Shown here piece after piece: positions 1 through 10,564 of a DNA stretch of 64,000 nucleotides. Under the pieces are notes generated by a model, which was not told the origin of the DNA, ran no database searches, and saw nothing but the letters and a program-made list of their open reading frames with translations. The translations under genes were made by a program, and so were the position numbers. The stretch is from Zygnema cylindricum (taxonomy: Eukaryota > Streptophyta > Zygnematophyceae > Zygnematales > Zygnemataceae). The DNA lies in the NCBI GenBank assembly GCA_037447655.1, contig JBBHKE010002863.1, forward strand, positions 369,119 through 433,118, in the 5' to 3' direction. How positions within the stretch are numbered: position 1 is the first letter of the stretch; every line of letters begins with the position of its first letter.

Positions 1-206
1 TCAAACGGTTAGATTTCTCCGAACCAAAACAAACTGTTAGATTTCTCTGAACCAAAATAAGCTGCTAGATTTCTCCGAACCAAATCAAACTGTTAGATTT
101 CTCCAAACCAAATCAAAGTGTTAGATTTCTCCAAACCAAATCAAACTGTTAGATTTCTCCGAACCAAAACAAACTGTTAGATTTCTCCGAACCAAATCAA
201 ACTGTT
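1..206. repeat. 28-bp minisatellite array, left block
   Basis: Head-to-tail copies of a 28-bp unit built around CTGTTAGATTTCTCCGAACC followed by AAA(A/T)CAAA. About seven units are visible, with scattered substitutions, and the array runs off the left edge. The same unit forms the block at 6084-6640, so the copia element between them lies inside or between parts of one array. There are no unique spacers, so this is a satellite and not a CRISPR array. Confidence 0.95.
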
Positions 207-258
207 GTTCTGTGGATACTACACCCACTGAAGATGAAGATGATGCAGGAGTAGTCAT
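206..258 (-). pseudogene. Truncated copia gag N-terminus (second copy)
   Basis: On the minus strand this reads as the first ~18 codons of a gag like the one starting at 5254: Met, Thr, a run of small residues and Ser, then Val and a TEQQ end. It lies downstream of the 3' LTR of E1, which is what a partial second tandem unit (LTR-internal-LTR-internal) would give. It stops where CTGTT is common to gag and to the minisatellite unit, so the break looks like a microhomology join. Confidence 0.65.
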
Positions 259-1091
259 CACAGAGTTAAAACAAGCAAGAAGCTCTCACAGATGATCAGA
301 AAAACATACAATTTTGGAACACAGCCAAAGACAATTTAGGCAACCGAATGGCCTACAAATCTGCCACGATGTAGAAAATACAAAAAAGAACACAAGTGCA
401 AATTTACACAGAAATCTGCAAACATATCTGAGAAATACTCTTTGTCAAAGATATCAAAATGCTAAAGTATAATTTGATACAACAAGTTCCTAACTTCTGA
501 AATGGTTAAGTCATACTCTTATACCTAAAAGATCTAACCATCTGAAAGCTAATAGCCACTCACTAACCTAACCAAGGTAAGAAGGCATATCAGCCATGCA
601 TCCATAATATCTACATGAACTAAGGAAGATACCTGAATATGTCAAGGTAAGTCATACAGAATGAATCTGAACTGAGTGCTTAATCAAACAAAAACACGCA
701 TGTGTACAAAACAAGGATATGTTACGTCACACCGTAATCTACAAAACACGTCGGATAATCATAGACGTGGTCACGGTTAATCAGCGTTCGTCAGTAGCAA
801 ATTTGCGCCGTCCATCTTTTAGAAGTTTCATCCAAGATGACACTTTGTGTGACACCTCGGTCTTCCGGTGAATCTGAGTCGTAGAACCGAGTCTATGGGA
901 GTGTCTCATCTCAGTTCGTTGACGCGTGTCCCGCTAATAAGATACACAGTGTACTCTCTCGCTGTTCACGTCACACTTATTCTGGTACATATTGAAATAT
1001 TGAACCAGGCTTCCACAAAATGAACCAAGTACCCAGAAGACACTCCCCTCACATAGGAGGCTTACTGAGGACTAAAGCTTTCAAAACAACA
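259..1091 (-). repeat. 3' LTR plus leader of copia element E1
   Basis: Matches 5255-6083 along its length. On the minus strand it opens with TGTTGTTTTGAAAGC directly after the polypurine tract AGCTTTAGAGGAG, the normal start of a 3' LTR. The inner LTR end cannot be placed, because similarity continues into the leader and gag start at both ends. It holds ACGCGTGTCCC (922-932), a word like the CE3 coupling element of plant ABA-responsive promoters. Confidence 0.75.
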
Positions 1092-1114
1092 CTCCTCTAA
1101 AGCTTTAGACTCTA

Positions 1115-1543
1115 CTAGCCACTAAGACCACATGCCTCTCTACAAAATTTTAATTTTGGTGCAAACAAGGGTTTTGTCATCATATGTGCCAGCATTTCCT
1201 CATCAGGTAAGTAGCTAAGCTTCAGAATTCTAGCCATCACCTTTTCTCTCACAAAGTGTAATTTAATATCAATATGTTTACTTTTGAAGTGATGACTTGG
1301 ATGAGAAGCAATAGCAATAGCAGTTTGAATGTCACAACATAGGACTTGAGGACCTGACTGCATAAATTTCAGTTCTTGTAAAAGAGATTTTACCCAAAGA
1401 AGTTCTTTAACAGCTGAGCTGGCTACCATATATTCAGCTTCCATGGTTGATTGAGCAGTCACCTTTTGAAGCTTGGTGGTCCAACAGCAAGTACCATCAT
1501 CGATCTTCAAAATGAATCTAGTGGTAGAGCATCGGCTTGGCAT
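1115..1543 (-). pseudogene. copia RNase H domain (E1)
   Basis: Translation gives the classic copia RNase H C-terminus: CCWTTKLQKV, then AQSTMEAEYM, VKELLWVKSLL, a CDIQTAIAIA stretch (usually CDNQAAI), HHFKSKHIDIKLHFVREK and a closing MMTKPL. RNase H would remove the RNA template during reverse transcription in the cytoplasmic particle. The frame is open for 142 codons, but RT upstream is broken, so this is a fragment of a former polyprotein. The D-N change in the DNQA block may also harm activity. Confidence 0.85.
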
Positions 1544-2531
1544 GTCACCATAACTCGCATCATCTAGGTGCTAATTTTCACTTCATCTCCTTTGAGAGAA
1601 AGTCTGATATCCGGTGTTCCTGCAAGGTATCTGAGAACTCGTTTTGCTGCCTCCCAATCTGATTTTTTCGGGTTCTAAAGGCTTCAGCTCAGAGCTCCAA
1701 CTGCCGCTGCAATGTCAAACGCGTGCAGTTCATGAAATTGATAAGACTCCCAACAACTTGTTTGTAAGGAATTGTGGACATGAACTCTGACTCCTCTGGT
1801 TCAATGTCATCCTCGAGTAGCATTCCTTGATCTGTCTTCTTTCCTTCCACTTTTTGCCTAAACTCCATAGGGGTGGCACTCCCCTTTGCCTCTACCATGC
1901 CAAATCTTTCAAGAACATTAGCAATGGCCTCTCTCTGAGTGAGATAAATTACCTTCTAATTCCTATCTCTCTCTACCTCAATGCCTAAGATATACTTCGC
2001 CTCGCCTAAATCCTTCATTTCAAACCTGGCATTCAGAGATGCTTTTATCTTATTTATCTCATTTATAGACTTACTGATAAGCAGCTGGTCATCTACATAC
2101 ACTGCTACATAGATCACACCATCCTCTCCTTCCATGACGTAAAGACAGTGATGTGAGTTGATCCTTTTGAAACCTAGACTGGTAAGAAACTCATCTTATT
2201 TCAGATTCCACTGACGTGGAGCATGTTTTAATCTATACAGTTATTTCAACAGTTTCTAGACTAGATTTTCCTTTCCTTTTTCTGCATACCCTTCAAGTTG
2301 TTTCATATAAATTACTTCCTCTAAATCTCCATGCAAGAAAGCAGTTTTAACATCCATTTGATGCAGCTCCATATTCTTTATTGCAGCTAGAGACAACAAG
2401 ACTTTGACAATGGGAAACCTGACAACAGGAGAAAATGTTTCCTCATAGTCTATTCTATCTTTTTGACTTAAGCCTTTTGCAACCAGACGAGCTTTATACC
2501 TTTCAATAGTGTTGTATGGGTTGAGCTTCAC
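1544..2531 (-). pseudogene. copia reverse transcriptase (E1, broken)
   Basis: Pieces in order on the minus strand: NTIERYKARLVAKG and GIDYEETFSPVVRFP (fingers), HQMDVKTAFLHGDLEEVIYM (palm, with the first catalytic Asp), then YVDD encoded at 2089-2100, MKDLGEAKYILGI, SATPME and VGSLINFMNCTR. All are conserved blocks of copia RT. Stops and shifts between pieces prevent a full protein. The YVDD motif survives, so decay seems piecemeal. Confidence 0.85.
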
Positions 2532-2889
2532 TTTGAAGACGCTTCACTTTGAAGACCCAGTTGCACCCAATGGCTTTCCGATCAGGTAGAAGCTCAACAA
2601 GCTCCCACTTCTGAGCTACCATAATCGACCTCATCTCATCATTTGCAGTTGCTATCCAGTGATCCTTTTCAGGAACAGAAAACGCTTCGTGAATGGTAAG
2701 AAGCTCCCCGCTGCTTGCAGAAAAAACATATTGAACATGTTCTCCCCTCAAGCGAGAACTTTGTCTTCTTCCCCTCGAAAAATCTGAGGCTAGAACTGTT
2801 GGATCCCGACTTCGATTTTGGGGTCGAGGAAGATTAGTGCCAGCTGTTCTTTGCTGTTCAGTTGTTGAAGGTATTCCAGTATTTTGCAC
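2503..2889 (-). pseudogene. copia integrase-RT linker and RT start (E1)
   Basis: A 128-codon frame. The first part is Gln/Arg/Ser-rich linker; near residue 85 come NDEMRSIMVAQKWELVELL and then CNWVFKVK, the usual entry to the copia RT domain (W-K-A-M-x-x-E-M in many relatives). It overlaps the next RT piece in another frame, so a frameshift lies near 2510-2540, where a short AAGACGCTTCACTTTG stretch is repeated. Confidence 0.75.
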
Positions 2890-2907
2890 TCTAGAAGAAG
2901 AAGAAGT

Positions 2908-3593
2908 TCAAGCTGTAGATGACTGAAACAGGATATCATCCAAAATTACATATTCCTGTTGTTTTTTTTTCTTCCCACTTTCATTTATACTAAATACATT
3001 TATGGATTCACTCTCATCTTTCACTAGAATATTTTTGGCAATCTGAATGGTATGTTTTTGAGGACAATAAATCCTGTATCCTACAGATTCATCATCATAT
3101 CCCATGAAGATTTCGAGTTTGGACTTTGGGCTTAGTTTCCAGTTTGGTAAATTATCTAGTACAAAGCATTTACTGCCAAACACTCTGAAATGACTAACAT
3201 CTGGTTTTCTACCTGTCCACACTTCAAATGGTGTTTTTCTTTGAACAGATATAGTTTCTAATCTATTCATAATATATGTTGCAGTTTGATAAGCTTCAGC
3301 CCAAAACTAAATATCTACTCCTTTATCAGCCATCATAGATTTAACACTCTCAGTTAGAGTTATATTTAACCTTTATGAGACTCCATTCTGCTTAGGAGTA
3401 TATGCAACACTAAAATAATGAGAGATACCATTTTTTTTAAGTAAGCAGCAAATTCAGTGGAAGTATATTCACCTCCTTTATCAGATCTAAGAGAAAGAAT
3501 TGATCTGCCGTGAAGTTGTTCTACCCTGATCCAAAAATGTTGAAAGTGGGTGAAGACCTCATTTTTCTCCTTCATAAAGTAGATCCGGCTCAA
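2908..3593 (-). pseudogene. copia integrase core and C-terminal part (E1)
   Basis: Two frames. 3366-3593 carries RSDKGGEYTS (second catalytic Asp of the D,D-35-E integrase core) and nearby copia features. 2908-3270 starts at MNRLETISVQRKTPFEVWTGRKPDVSHFRVFG, then KCFVLD and IFMGYDDESVGYRIY, the post-core GKGY-like region of copia integrases. The Glu block (normally around QNGVAERxNRTL) lies in the broken DNA at 3271-3365. Integrase would insert the cDNA into host DNA. Confidence 0.8.
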
Positions 3594-3650
3594 TCTGGAA
3601 AAGTCATCTGTGAATGTAATAAAGTATTTGCTCCCAGTCAGAGATGGTAT

Positions 3651-3959
3651 TTAGGAGGGTCCCCACACATCTGAATGAATAAGCTCCAAGAGATTAGTTG
3701 CTCTAAAATCTGCGGTTTGAGGTAAAGGAAGTTTATGAAGCTTTCCCAGAGCACAGCCATCACAAATATTTGACTGTTGGTGACCAAGTTTAACTCCTTC
3801 TACCATATCATTCTTTACCATCTTTTCGAGCCTGTCGTTATGAACATGACCCAATCTTTTATGCCACAAAACATTATCAGATAAGGCACTAGAGTAAGCA
3901 AAGGAAGTTGTATTCACTAAGTTCATCCGGTACAAGTTGTTAGGACCTCTAGTTCCCAT
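3651..3959 (-). pseudogene. GAG-pre-integrase and integrase zinc domain (E1)
   Basis: Reads VLWHKRLGHVHNDRLEKM, then ICDGCALGKLHKLPLP and LLELIHSDVWGPS. The H-x-H and C-x2-C pairs form the zinc-binding HHCC fold at the integrase N-terminus, and HSDVWGP holds the first catalytic Asp. The frame is open for 102 codons and stops just after WGPS. Confidence 0.85.
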
Positions 3960-4240
3960 TACAACTACCTTTCTCTCTTTGCTGACTATTTTCTTTCCTT
4001 GCTTCTGAAGTATTTCAAAGCCTTTACTTTATGCAACTGATGTAGAAAAATATTATTTTTAAACTGAGGGACATACAGCACATCATAGAGAGTTATAGGG
4101 ACTGCTTGTCCATCTATCTCACACATAAGGATGAGAGTCCCTTGGGCTTTTGCTTCAACTGTGACACCAAAAGCTTAGTAGATCTGTCTAGTGGGGATAG
4201 GACTAGACATAGGTTGCAGATCTGTGAAAGAAGCCTTGTT

Positions 4241-5254
4241 CTAGCACATATGAGAAGAGCTTCCGGAGTCCATGATCCATGCGTGGCCTTTGTCTCCCTG
4301 CATCAGTTTTGCAATAGCGAAGAACTCTTTGTCGTCAATTTTTAGAAAACTGACAACATCCGGCGCATTTCCCTTGTTGACCGACTCCGACTCCGGTGTG
4401 TCAGCTGAAAATGCCTCAGTTTTGGAAGGGGGTGGCGATTGTGTAAAAGGTGGCGTTTGTGGTGTGTAGATCCCTTTTGGTTTCCATCCATTTCCGAACA
4501 CACCTGTCTCACAAGCTTTGAGAAACTTAGGACACTTGTACAGATGTCATTGACACACTTGTTGTTAGATTGAAAACCTTGATAACCTTGAGATCTGTTT
4601 CGTTGATACTGAACATTAAAGCAACAGAAGACTTTCTTGGATTAAGAGCTATAACTCTTGACTCTTCCTCTAGCACTGGTTCTCTAGTTTTTGCTAGATT
4701 TCAGACTGACTTATCAAACTTTTTGAAATTTCCTGAGGCTCTTATATATTGTTCAGGAAGTCATAGCATAAGAATCATAGCCTGATGGTAAGGGGAGAAG
4801 TTCCCCCCTTAAAAATGCATTATCTTTTAATAAAATCCGAAGTCCATTAAAGTATTTTGCCATACTAGCACCTGTATACCTGTAGTCCCAAATGTTCCCA
4901 GATGTAATAATCACATGCTGAGCATTAGCTTTCAGGTAGATGGTTTTTCAGTAAGGTCCAAATTTTTGACGCCTTTTTCATGTTAATATGTGACATAAGC
5001 AAATCCTGTGAAATCATTAACTTTAAAAGATGCAAAGCCTACTGATTTCTCCCACGATAGGATGCATCAGTTTAAGCAAGATTGCCATCAACTACATCAA
5101 ACAGTTTAACTTGAGTAAAATTTGACTCAACCAAATCAGACCAATAAAGGTATTTCGTTCCATCAAAAATTGGTATCCGTGAGGGCGAGCCTGTAACCTG
5201 TTGTTCTGTTAATACTTCACCCACTGAAGATGAAGATGAAGCAGGAGCAGTCAT
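4241..5254 (-). pseudogene. copia gag and protease region (E1)
   Basis: Gag starts at 5254 with a short Ser-rich leader followed by SRIPIFDGTKYLYWSDLVE, the conserved start of copia gag capsids (usually FDGxNYxxW). It is broken by about 5072. At 4241-4501 a second frame gives a Pro/Ser-rich stretch and then AWIMDSGSSSHMC, the aspartic protease active site (D-S-G). A degraded zinc knuckle seems to lie near 4510-4550. Gag would build the particle; protease would cut the polyprotein. Confidence 0.7.
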
Positions 5255-6083
5255 TACAGAATTAAAATAAGCAAGAAGCTCTCACAGATGATAAAAAAAA
5301 CATACAACTTTGGAACACAGCCAAAGACAATTTAGGCAACCAAATGGCCTACAAATCTATCACAATGCAGATGATACAAAAAGGAACACAAGTGCAAATT
5401 TACGCAGAAATCTACAAACAGATCGTGGTAAATCTCTCAGTCAAGGATATCAAAATGGTAAGCATAATTTGATACAACAAGTTTATAACTTCTAAAATGA
5501 TTAAGTCCCACTCTTATACCAAAAAGATTTATCTTTCTGAAGACTAACAGCCACTCACTATCCTAATCAAGGTAAGAAGTCATATAAGCCATGCATCAAT
5601 AATATCTACCTGATCTAAGGAGGAAACCTGAATATTTCAAGGTATGTCATACAAAATGAACGTAGGCTGAGTCCTTCATCAAACAAAACACATCTATGTA
5701 CAAAACAGGGATATGTTATATCACACTATATTGTACAAAAACACATCGGATAATCATAAACGTGGTCTCGGCTGACCAGCGTCGTCCGTCGGCAGCAAAT
5801 CCTTGCCGTCCATCTTTGAGGAGTTTCATCCAAGATGAAACTTTGTGTGACACCTCGATCTTCCAGTGAATCTGAGTCATAGAACCGAGTCTTGTGGAGT
5901 GTCTCATTACAGTTTGCTGACGCGTGTCCCATTAGTGAGATACACAGTGTACTCTCTCACTATTAACTGTCACACTAATTCTGGTATATATTGAACTAGG
6001 CTTCCACAAAACAAACTAAGTACTCAGAAGCCACTCCCCTCACATAGGAGGCCTTAGTGAGGACTAAAGCTTTCAAAACAACA
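5255..6083 (-). repeat. 5' LTR plus leader of copia element E1
   Basis: Direct counterpart of 259-1091. The outer end on the minus strand is TGTTGTTTTGAAAGC at 6083, which touches the satellite. CE3-like ACGCGTGTCCC lies at 5920-5930. A stretch near 5285-5300 reads TATCATCTGTGAGAGC on the minus strand and may be a decayed initiator-tRNA primer site, but this is uncertain. Confidence 0.75.
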
Positions 6084-6640
6084 TAAACTGTTAGATTTCT
6101 CCGAACCCAATCAAAATGTTAGAAATCTCTGAACCAAATCAAACTGTTAGATTTCTCCGAACCAAAACAATTTGTTAGATTTCACCGAACCAAAACAAAG
6201 TGTTAGATTTCTCTGAACGAAATCATAGTGTTAGATTTTTCTGAACCAAAACAAACTGTTAGATTTCTCCGAACCAAAACAAACTGTTAGATTTCTCCGA
6301 ACCAAAACAAACTGTTAGATTTATCCGAACCAAATTTATTTGCTAGATTTATCCGAACCAAATCATACTGTTAGATTTCTCCGAACCAAAACAAACTCTT
6401 AGATTACTCTGAACCAAAACAAATTGTTAGATTTCTCCGAACCAAATCAAACTGTTAGATTTCTCTGAACCCAAACAAACTGTTAGATTTCTCTGAACGA
6501 AACAAACTGTTAGATTTCTCCAAAGCAAAACAAACTGTTAGATTTACCCGCACCAAATGAAACTGTTAGATTTCTCTAAACGAAAACAAACTGTTAGATT
6601 TCTCCGAACCAAATCAAATTGTTAGATTTCTGAACCAAAT
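6084..6640. repeat. 28-bp minisatellite array, right block
   Basis: About 20 head-to-tail copies of the 28-bp unit also seen at 1-206, some with small deletions or substitutions (for example one unit shortened near 6625). It starts immediately at the LTR end and fades at about 6640. No coding frame is kept through it. Confidence 0.95.
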
Positions 6641-7875
6641 CGCTCAAAAATGTTTTATCGTTTCAAGATCCTAAATTATCATATAAAATCACCATATTGC
6701 CCTAAACACTAATTTCTATTCGCAAAATTTTATGTACACTGGTATTTATACTCCTTCCATATTGTCACTTTTTTTTAAGTGCATTGGTTCAAACTGCGTT
6801 TATTGAGATATAACAGAGACCTAGCAAGTCGAAACTAGATTGTGTATCGTTATTAGTGTTAAAAAAAAATCGTCTCTTCAAACATATTTTCTGCATACAC
6901 GCATGTCGGTTTTTAGAACTCACGGTTTGGATTAAAATGTAAGATTCTCAACTTCCGATTGACTATCTCAAATTGAAAATCGGATAAGAGTGTACCAAGA
7001 AAATATGTTCTAAGCGTATTATTAAAAAATTATTAGCATTATTATTTAAAATTAATAATACTAGTGTAGTGGAAGAGGATGTGGCAGATTTTATTCCACG
7101 TCATTTTATATTGTTGTTAACAATTTGTTTTGATTTTTGGCAGTCAATATTTCGCGACCGTATTAGTGTTATTAAATCTATTAATGATGGGCGGTGTAGT
7201 TTTCAAGCTTAGAGAGTAGTGTTCAGTAATAAAATTAGTTTTTGCTGACAAGTAACATTGTGATATTAATATTTGAGTTGATTTACTATCAAGATCAAAA
7301 TCAAAATCATTAGGTTTGTATATTTAGATTACAAAAACTGCACTAACGAAAACTAAATAGAATCATATGCCAGTTTAACAATGCTACCATTCAATCTTCC
7401 AAACTTGAGTTGCGAAGTTGAAACATAGCCAATAACTGTAAAAATGGGCAACATACAAACATACTTGGGCATTTCAAATTGAGACATAAAAAACATTTCA
7501 AAATCTTGTCGAAATGGATTATTTTGAACCAAAATGAGAAAATATTAACTTTCATGAGGATAAGTACAGGTGTAAACCAAAAAAATCGCGGAATTGCCCC
7601 GTTCATGGGTACTATTTATCAAAATGACAAATCTTTACTCATAAAAACCCGTCTAACACAAATTGACATTTTATAGACAAATGCCTAAAATCAGGCAAGA
7701 CAAGTCCCCTGTCTATAACGAATGTCCTCGAATATGCTAGAAATTGTACATGTCAAGTTGTTATACTCTTTCTCTCCCAGTTTTACGGCTGAAACTACTC
7801 CTCAGAAACATAAATCACTATGTTATGAAGAATTTCAAGAAAGTCACTTTCCATGATAAGTTTCATCCTCTTCAC
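6641..7875. other. AT-rich DNA with no recognised feature
   Basis: No domain, LTR terminus or tandem repeat that I can identify. Short frames (such as 7391-7606 and 7479-7676 on opposite strands) overlap each other and look like chance. It lies downstream of the minus-strand tandem-exon gene and may hold its 3' end. Confidence 0.5.
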
Positions 7876-7941
7876 TTATAATGTCCTTCCATATCCATGG
7901 TGTCCCCCATGGGGTCCTCTATCCATCACGTCCTAAAATAT
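7876..7941 (-). pseudogene. Possible extra exon of the tandem-exon gene
   Basis: On the minus strand a TAG acceptor-like site precedes a stretch that in one frame reads as a Gly/His-rich GPHGGHHGYGR, like the first part of the repeated exons to its right, followed by a GTGAAG donor-like site. The frame contains a stop nearby and the tail half of the repeat is missing. Boundaries are tentative. Confidence 0.3.
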
Positions 7942-8095
7942 CTACATCCAAAAAATACACTCACAACATCATCAAAATGTTTTTCTCATAACTAAGTTAT
8001 GTAAATTAAAGTTTTATCCTTCTCAAAAAAAAATGATTCGAAAATATACATGGTATTGAAAATTCTTTGCAAACAACTCTAACCAAAACGCTTAC

Positions 8096-8248
8096 CTGGT
8101 GCAATTCTAACGTTTCATTTTTATCTTTCACGTTCTTGTTCGAGTGTCTTTCTTTCCCCCAAGTATTGTCCACCGTGTTTATCACGTCCTTCACGAGATC
8201 CTCCATGGCCTTGATGATGTCCATGACGTCCGTGATGTTCTCGAAGCT
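8096..8248 (-). pseudogene. Repeated exon, unit 1 (stops present)
   Basis: Flanked on the minus strand by ATGTAG (acceptor) and GTAAGC (donor). It is 153 bp, phase 1 at both ends. The first half reads as His/Gly/Arg-rich EHHGRHGHHQGHGG, then GERKTLEQERER, after which TAA and TGA stops appear. The homologous open units at 8394-8555 and 8694-8855 show that the stops are lesions. Function unknown. Confidence 0.5.
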
Positions 8249-8393
8249 CTACATCAAAAGCACATTTTTTCCAAAAATGTCTCGATGATGTTGTTGATAA
8301 CTCAATTAAAAAAATCTAAAGGTCATCGTAAGAATATAGCATTTGGAAACAAACAAGGTAGGAATCGCAAAGAACTTTAACCAAAACGCTTAC

Positions 8394-8555
8394 CTCGCCC
8401 ATCTTCCAACGTTTCACGTTGGTCTTTGAGACTTTCACGTCCTTCCTCGAGTGTTTGTCTTCCTCCCGAGTAATCTCCACCGTATTTGTGATATCCTTCA
8501 TAGTTTTTTTGGTGACGTCCATGTTGTCGACAATGTCTATGATGTCCTCGAAACT
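8394..8555 (-). CDS. Repeated exon, unit 2 (open): His/Arg-rich charged repeat
   Basis: Exactly 162 bp (54 codons), with ATGCAG before it and GTAAGC after it on the minus strand, and phase 1 at both ends, so exons of this kind can be added or lost without changing frame. The peptide has a His-rich half (FRGHHRHCRQHGRHQKNYEG) and a charged half (GRQTLEEGRESLKDQRETL) likely to be helical. I do not recognise the family. His-rich repeats can bind metals, but that is only a guess. The start codon and first exon of the gene were not found. Confidence 0.5.
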
Positions 8556-8693
8556 CTGCATCGTAAAAATTGACTTGCAACATCTAAGTGTTGTATTACC
8601 TAAACTCACTTCATCCTTCACTTATATTTTTCCATTCGTAAATACACGACTTATGATGTATTTGTTGCAAAAGACTTTAACCAAAACACTTAC

Positions 8694-8855
8694 CTGGCCC
8701 ATCTTCTAATGTTTCACGCTGGTCTTCGAGACTTTCACATCTTTCTTCGTGAGTCTGTCTTTCTCTCGAGTAATCTCGACCGTATTTTTTATATCCTTCA
8801 TATTTTCCTTCATGGCGTCCATGTTGTCTATGATGTCGATGATGTCCTTGAAGTC
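8694..8855 (-). CDS. Repeated exon, unit 3 (open): His/Arg-rich charged repeat
   Basis: Again 162 bp and open in phase 1. The acceptor is ATGCAG and the donor GTAAGT on the minus strand. It reads LQGHHRHHRQHGRHEGKYEG, then a helix-like half ending in DQRETLEDG. It is close to unit 2 in both halves, and the intron between them (about 138 bp) is also similar to the next one, so whole exon-intron units of about 300 bp were duplicated. Confidence 0.5.
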
Positions 8856-8993
8856 CTGCATCGTAAAAAGTTACATGCAACATATTGGTGTTGTTTTTAC
8901 TAAACTCACTTCATCTTTCACTTCTATTTTTCTATTCGGAAATTGACGACTTATGATATATTCCTTGCGAATGACTCCAACAAAAATGCTTAC

Positions 8994-9155
8994 CTCGCCC
9001 ATCTTTTAACGTTTCACGTTGGTTTCTGAGATTTTCACGTCCTTCCTCGAGAGTTTATCTTTCTCTCGAGTAATCTCCACCGTATTTTTTATATCGTTCT
9101 TATTTTCCTTCATGACGTCCATGTTGTCTATGATGTGGATGATGTCCTCGAAGCT
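8994..9155 (-). pseudogene. Repeated exon, unit 4 (two stops)
   Basis: 162 bp with TGTAG acceptor and GTAAGC donor on the minus strand, in the same phase. It carries two TAA codons relative to units 2 and 3, one where others have Tyr (TAT) and one where others have Gln (CAA). The His-rich start (LRGHHPHHRQHGRHEG) is kept. Confidence 0.5.
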
Positions 9156-9293
9156 CTACATCATAAAAAGTTACATGCAACGTGTTTGTGTTGTTTTTAC
9201 TAAGCTCACTTCATCCTTCACTTATATTTTTATATTCGGAAATAGACGACTTATGATATATTTGTTGCTAAGGACTGCAACAAAAAAGATTAC

Positions 9294-9366
9294 CTCGCCC
9301 ATCTTCTGACGTTTCATGTTGGTCTTCGAGACTTTTACGTCCTTCCTCAAGAGTTTGTCTTTCTCG
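9294..9366 (-). pseudogene. Repeated exon, unit 5 (cut by copia sequence)
   Basis: The 3' half of a repeat exon with the charged DQHETSEDG-like block; the donor has changed to GTAATC. It stops at about 9366, where copia leader sequence begins. The gene resumes only beyond the LTR at 10310, in an intron, so the upstream half of this exon is lost. Confidence 0.45.
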
Positions 9367-9567
9367 ACATAGACTTTAGCAAAAGCTACCAGAAATCCTA
9401 TCAAACAACCAACTTTGATATAACACAAAAAGTCCTCACAATTTCCAAATATCACCAAAATCCACAATAATACAGTATCACATGCAATCTGCCAATTCCC
9501 AAAATTGCAGTTCAATTGAACTAGTATAACATAAGATACAACACTCGGAAGTTTCCCAAAAAACTGT
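9367..9567 (-). mobile_element. copia leader fragment with primer binding site
   Basis: On the minus strand, LTR end ...GCGACA, then a 5-nt spacer, then TGGGAAACTTCCGAGTG, repeats the pattern at 29340-29358 (LTR end ...AAACA, 5-nt spacer, TGGGAAACTTCTGAGTG). TGG next to an LTR is the expected start of a tRNA primer site. The rest is leader without a gag start and is truncated at the exon junction. Confidence 0.6.
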
Positions 9568-10309
9568 CGCTTAGAGAGTTAGACCTCAATACTGGATAAT
9601 TACAATTTTGGCTAAGTCCTAACTTTATACTCACAAAGAGTATCCACTGAAAACTAACTAATCCGATGTCTACACCTGGAACATCAGTACTGTACTACAC
9701 TACGACAAGGTACCGAATCAGTACACTATTTGTACTGTGAGTACGTCCAAACCCTATTTGACTACTAAACAAATTTATACTTAGTGGAACACTACATTCT
9801 AATCCGCTAAGTAAAAACTACTGTGTTTCACATATGCAAATAGATTCCCGTACAGTAGTGTTCAAGGTGCTTAGTCAGCAGTGGATGCTAGCGTCCAGCC
9901 GACTGTTGATCAAGTGCTCCTAGTCACTTAAGATCGTACAAAGTGATGAGTCATTTGTGGTCCCACGTGAATCTCGTCCGTTCACTCGATTCGCATCTAC
10001 AGTCGTCGTTGAATGTTGTACCACTATCTCTGCGGACAATCGGTTGAGTCTTTGTCCGTCCGATTCTTCAACAGTATTCGTTGGATGTGTGACGCGTGGT
10101 AAAGTGTGTCGGCGCTTTCCCGAAAAACCGGTATGATGTTTATTTTTTGACGCGTGTCCCTGCAGAAGTACAATACACTCAAAAGTACTACTGCTACTGA
10201 CACACTAAATGAGGTAAGTATTACAACTTATCTAGACCAAAAATATTCTAAGTACTTGGTCTCTCCTCACAGCTCTGTTTAGTGATTATTAAGATTTCTT
10301 ATTTCAACA
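9568..10309 (-). repeat. copia LTR (742 bp), copy 1
   Basis: Outer end TGTTGAAATAAGAAATC on the minus strand at 10309; inner end CGACA at 9568. It includes a CACGTG G-box (9964-9969), a GACGCGTGG word near 10091 and ACGCGTGTCCC at 10150-10160. I count 12 GTAC cores, several times chance density. An identical copy apart from rare changes lies at 12486-13227. Confidence 0.75.
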
Positions 10310-10421
10310 GTAAAAAGTTACATGCAACGTTTTAGTGTTGTTTTTACTTAATATATTTTTCCATTCGGAAATAGAAGACTTTTGATATATTTGTTGCAAA
10401 TGAAAACAAAAAAATACTTAC

Positions 10422-10564
10422 CTCGCCCATCTTTTAACGTTTCACGTTGGTATTCGAGACTTTCACGTCCTTCCTCGAGTGTTTTTCTTTCCCTAGAGTA
10501 ATGTCCACCAAACCCATGATGTCTTTCGCATGGCCTTCATGATGTCCAAGATGCCCTCGACTTT
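10422..10564 (-). pseudogene. Repeated exon, unit 6 (143 bp, out of frame)
   Basis: Acceptor ATGCAG and donor GTAAGT are kept on the minus strand, and the charged half GHYSRERKTLEEGRESLEYQ is present, but the length is 143 bp. This breaks the phase-1 pattern, so a 19-bp deletion relative to the 162-bp units is likely. Confidence 0.45.

Larger units (their letters stand above)
259..6083 (-). mobile_element. Ty1/copia retrotransposon E1 (decayed)
   Basis: Order on the minus strand: LTR and leader (6083-5255), gag (from 5254), protease, GAG-pre-integrase, integrase, reverse transcriptase, RNase H (to 1115), polypurine tract, LTR. Integrase before RT is the Ty1/copia order. Many stops and shifts break the frame, so it cannot be autonomous. 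The right LTR end abuts the 28-bp satellite at 6084. The left end continues into a second gag start at 206-258 rather than into flanking DNA. Confidence 0.9.

Noticed and set aside
1-206. CRISPR-like regular repeats
   Set aside because: Units are contiguous with no spacers, and the setting is a eukaryotic retrotransposon region; it is a minisatellite.
8419-9309. Plus-strand ORFs with hydrophobic, Ser/Met-rich repeats
   Set aside because: They are the antisense of the minus-strand repeated exons, which have splice sites and consistent phase; the plus frames have none.
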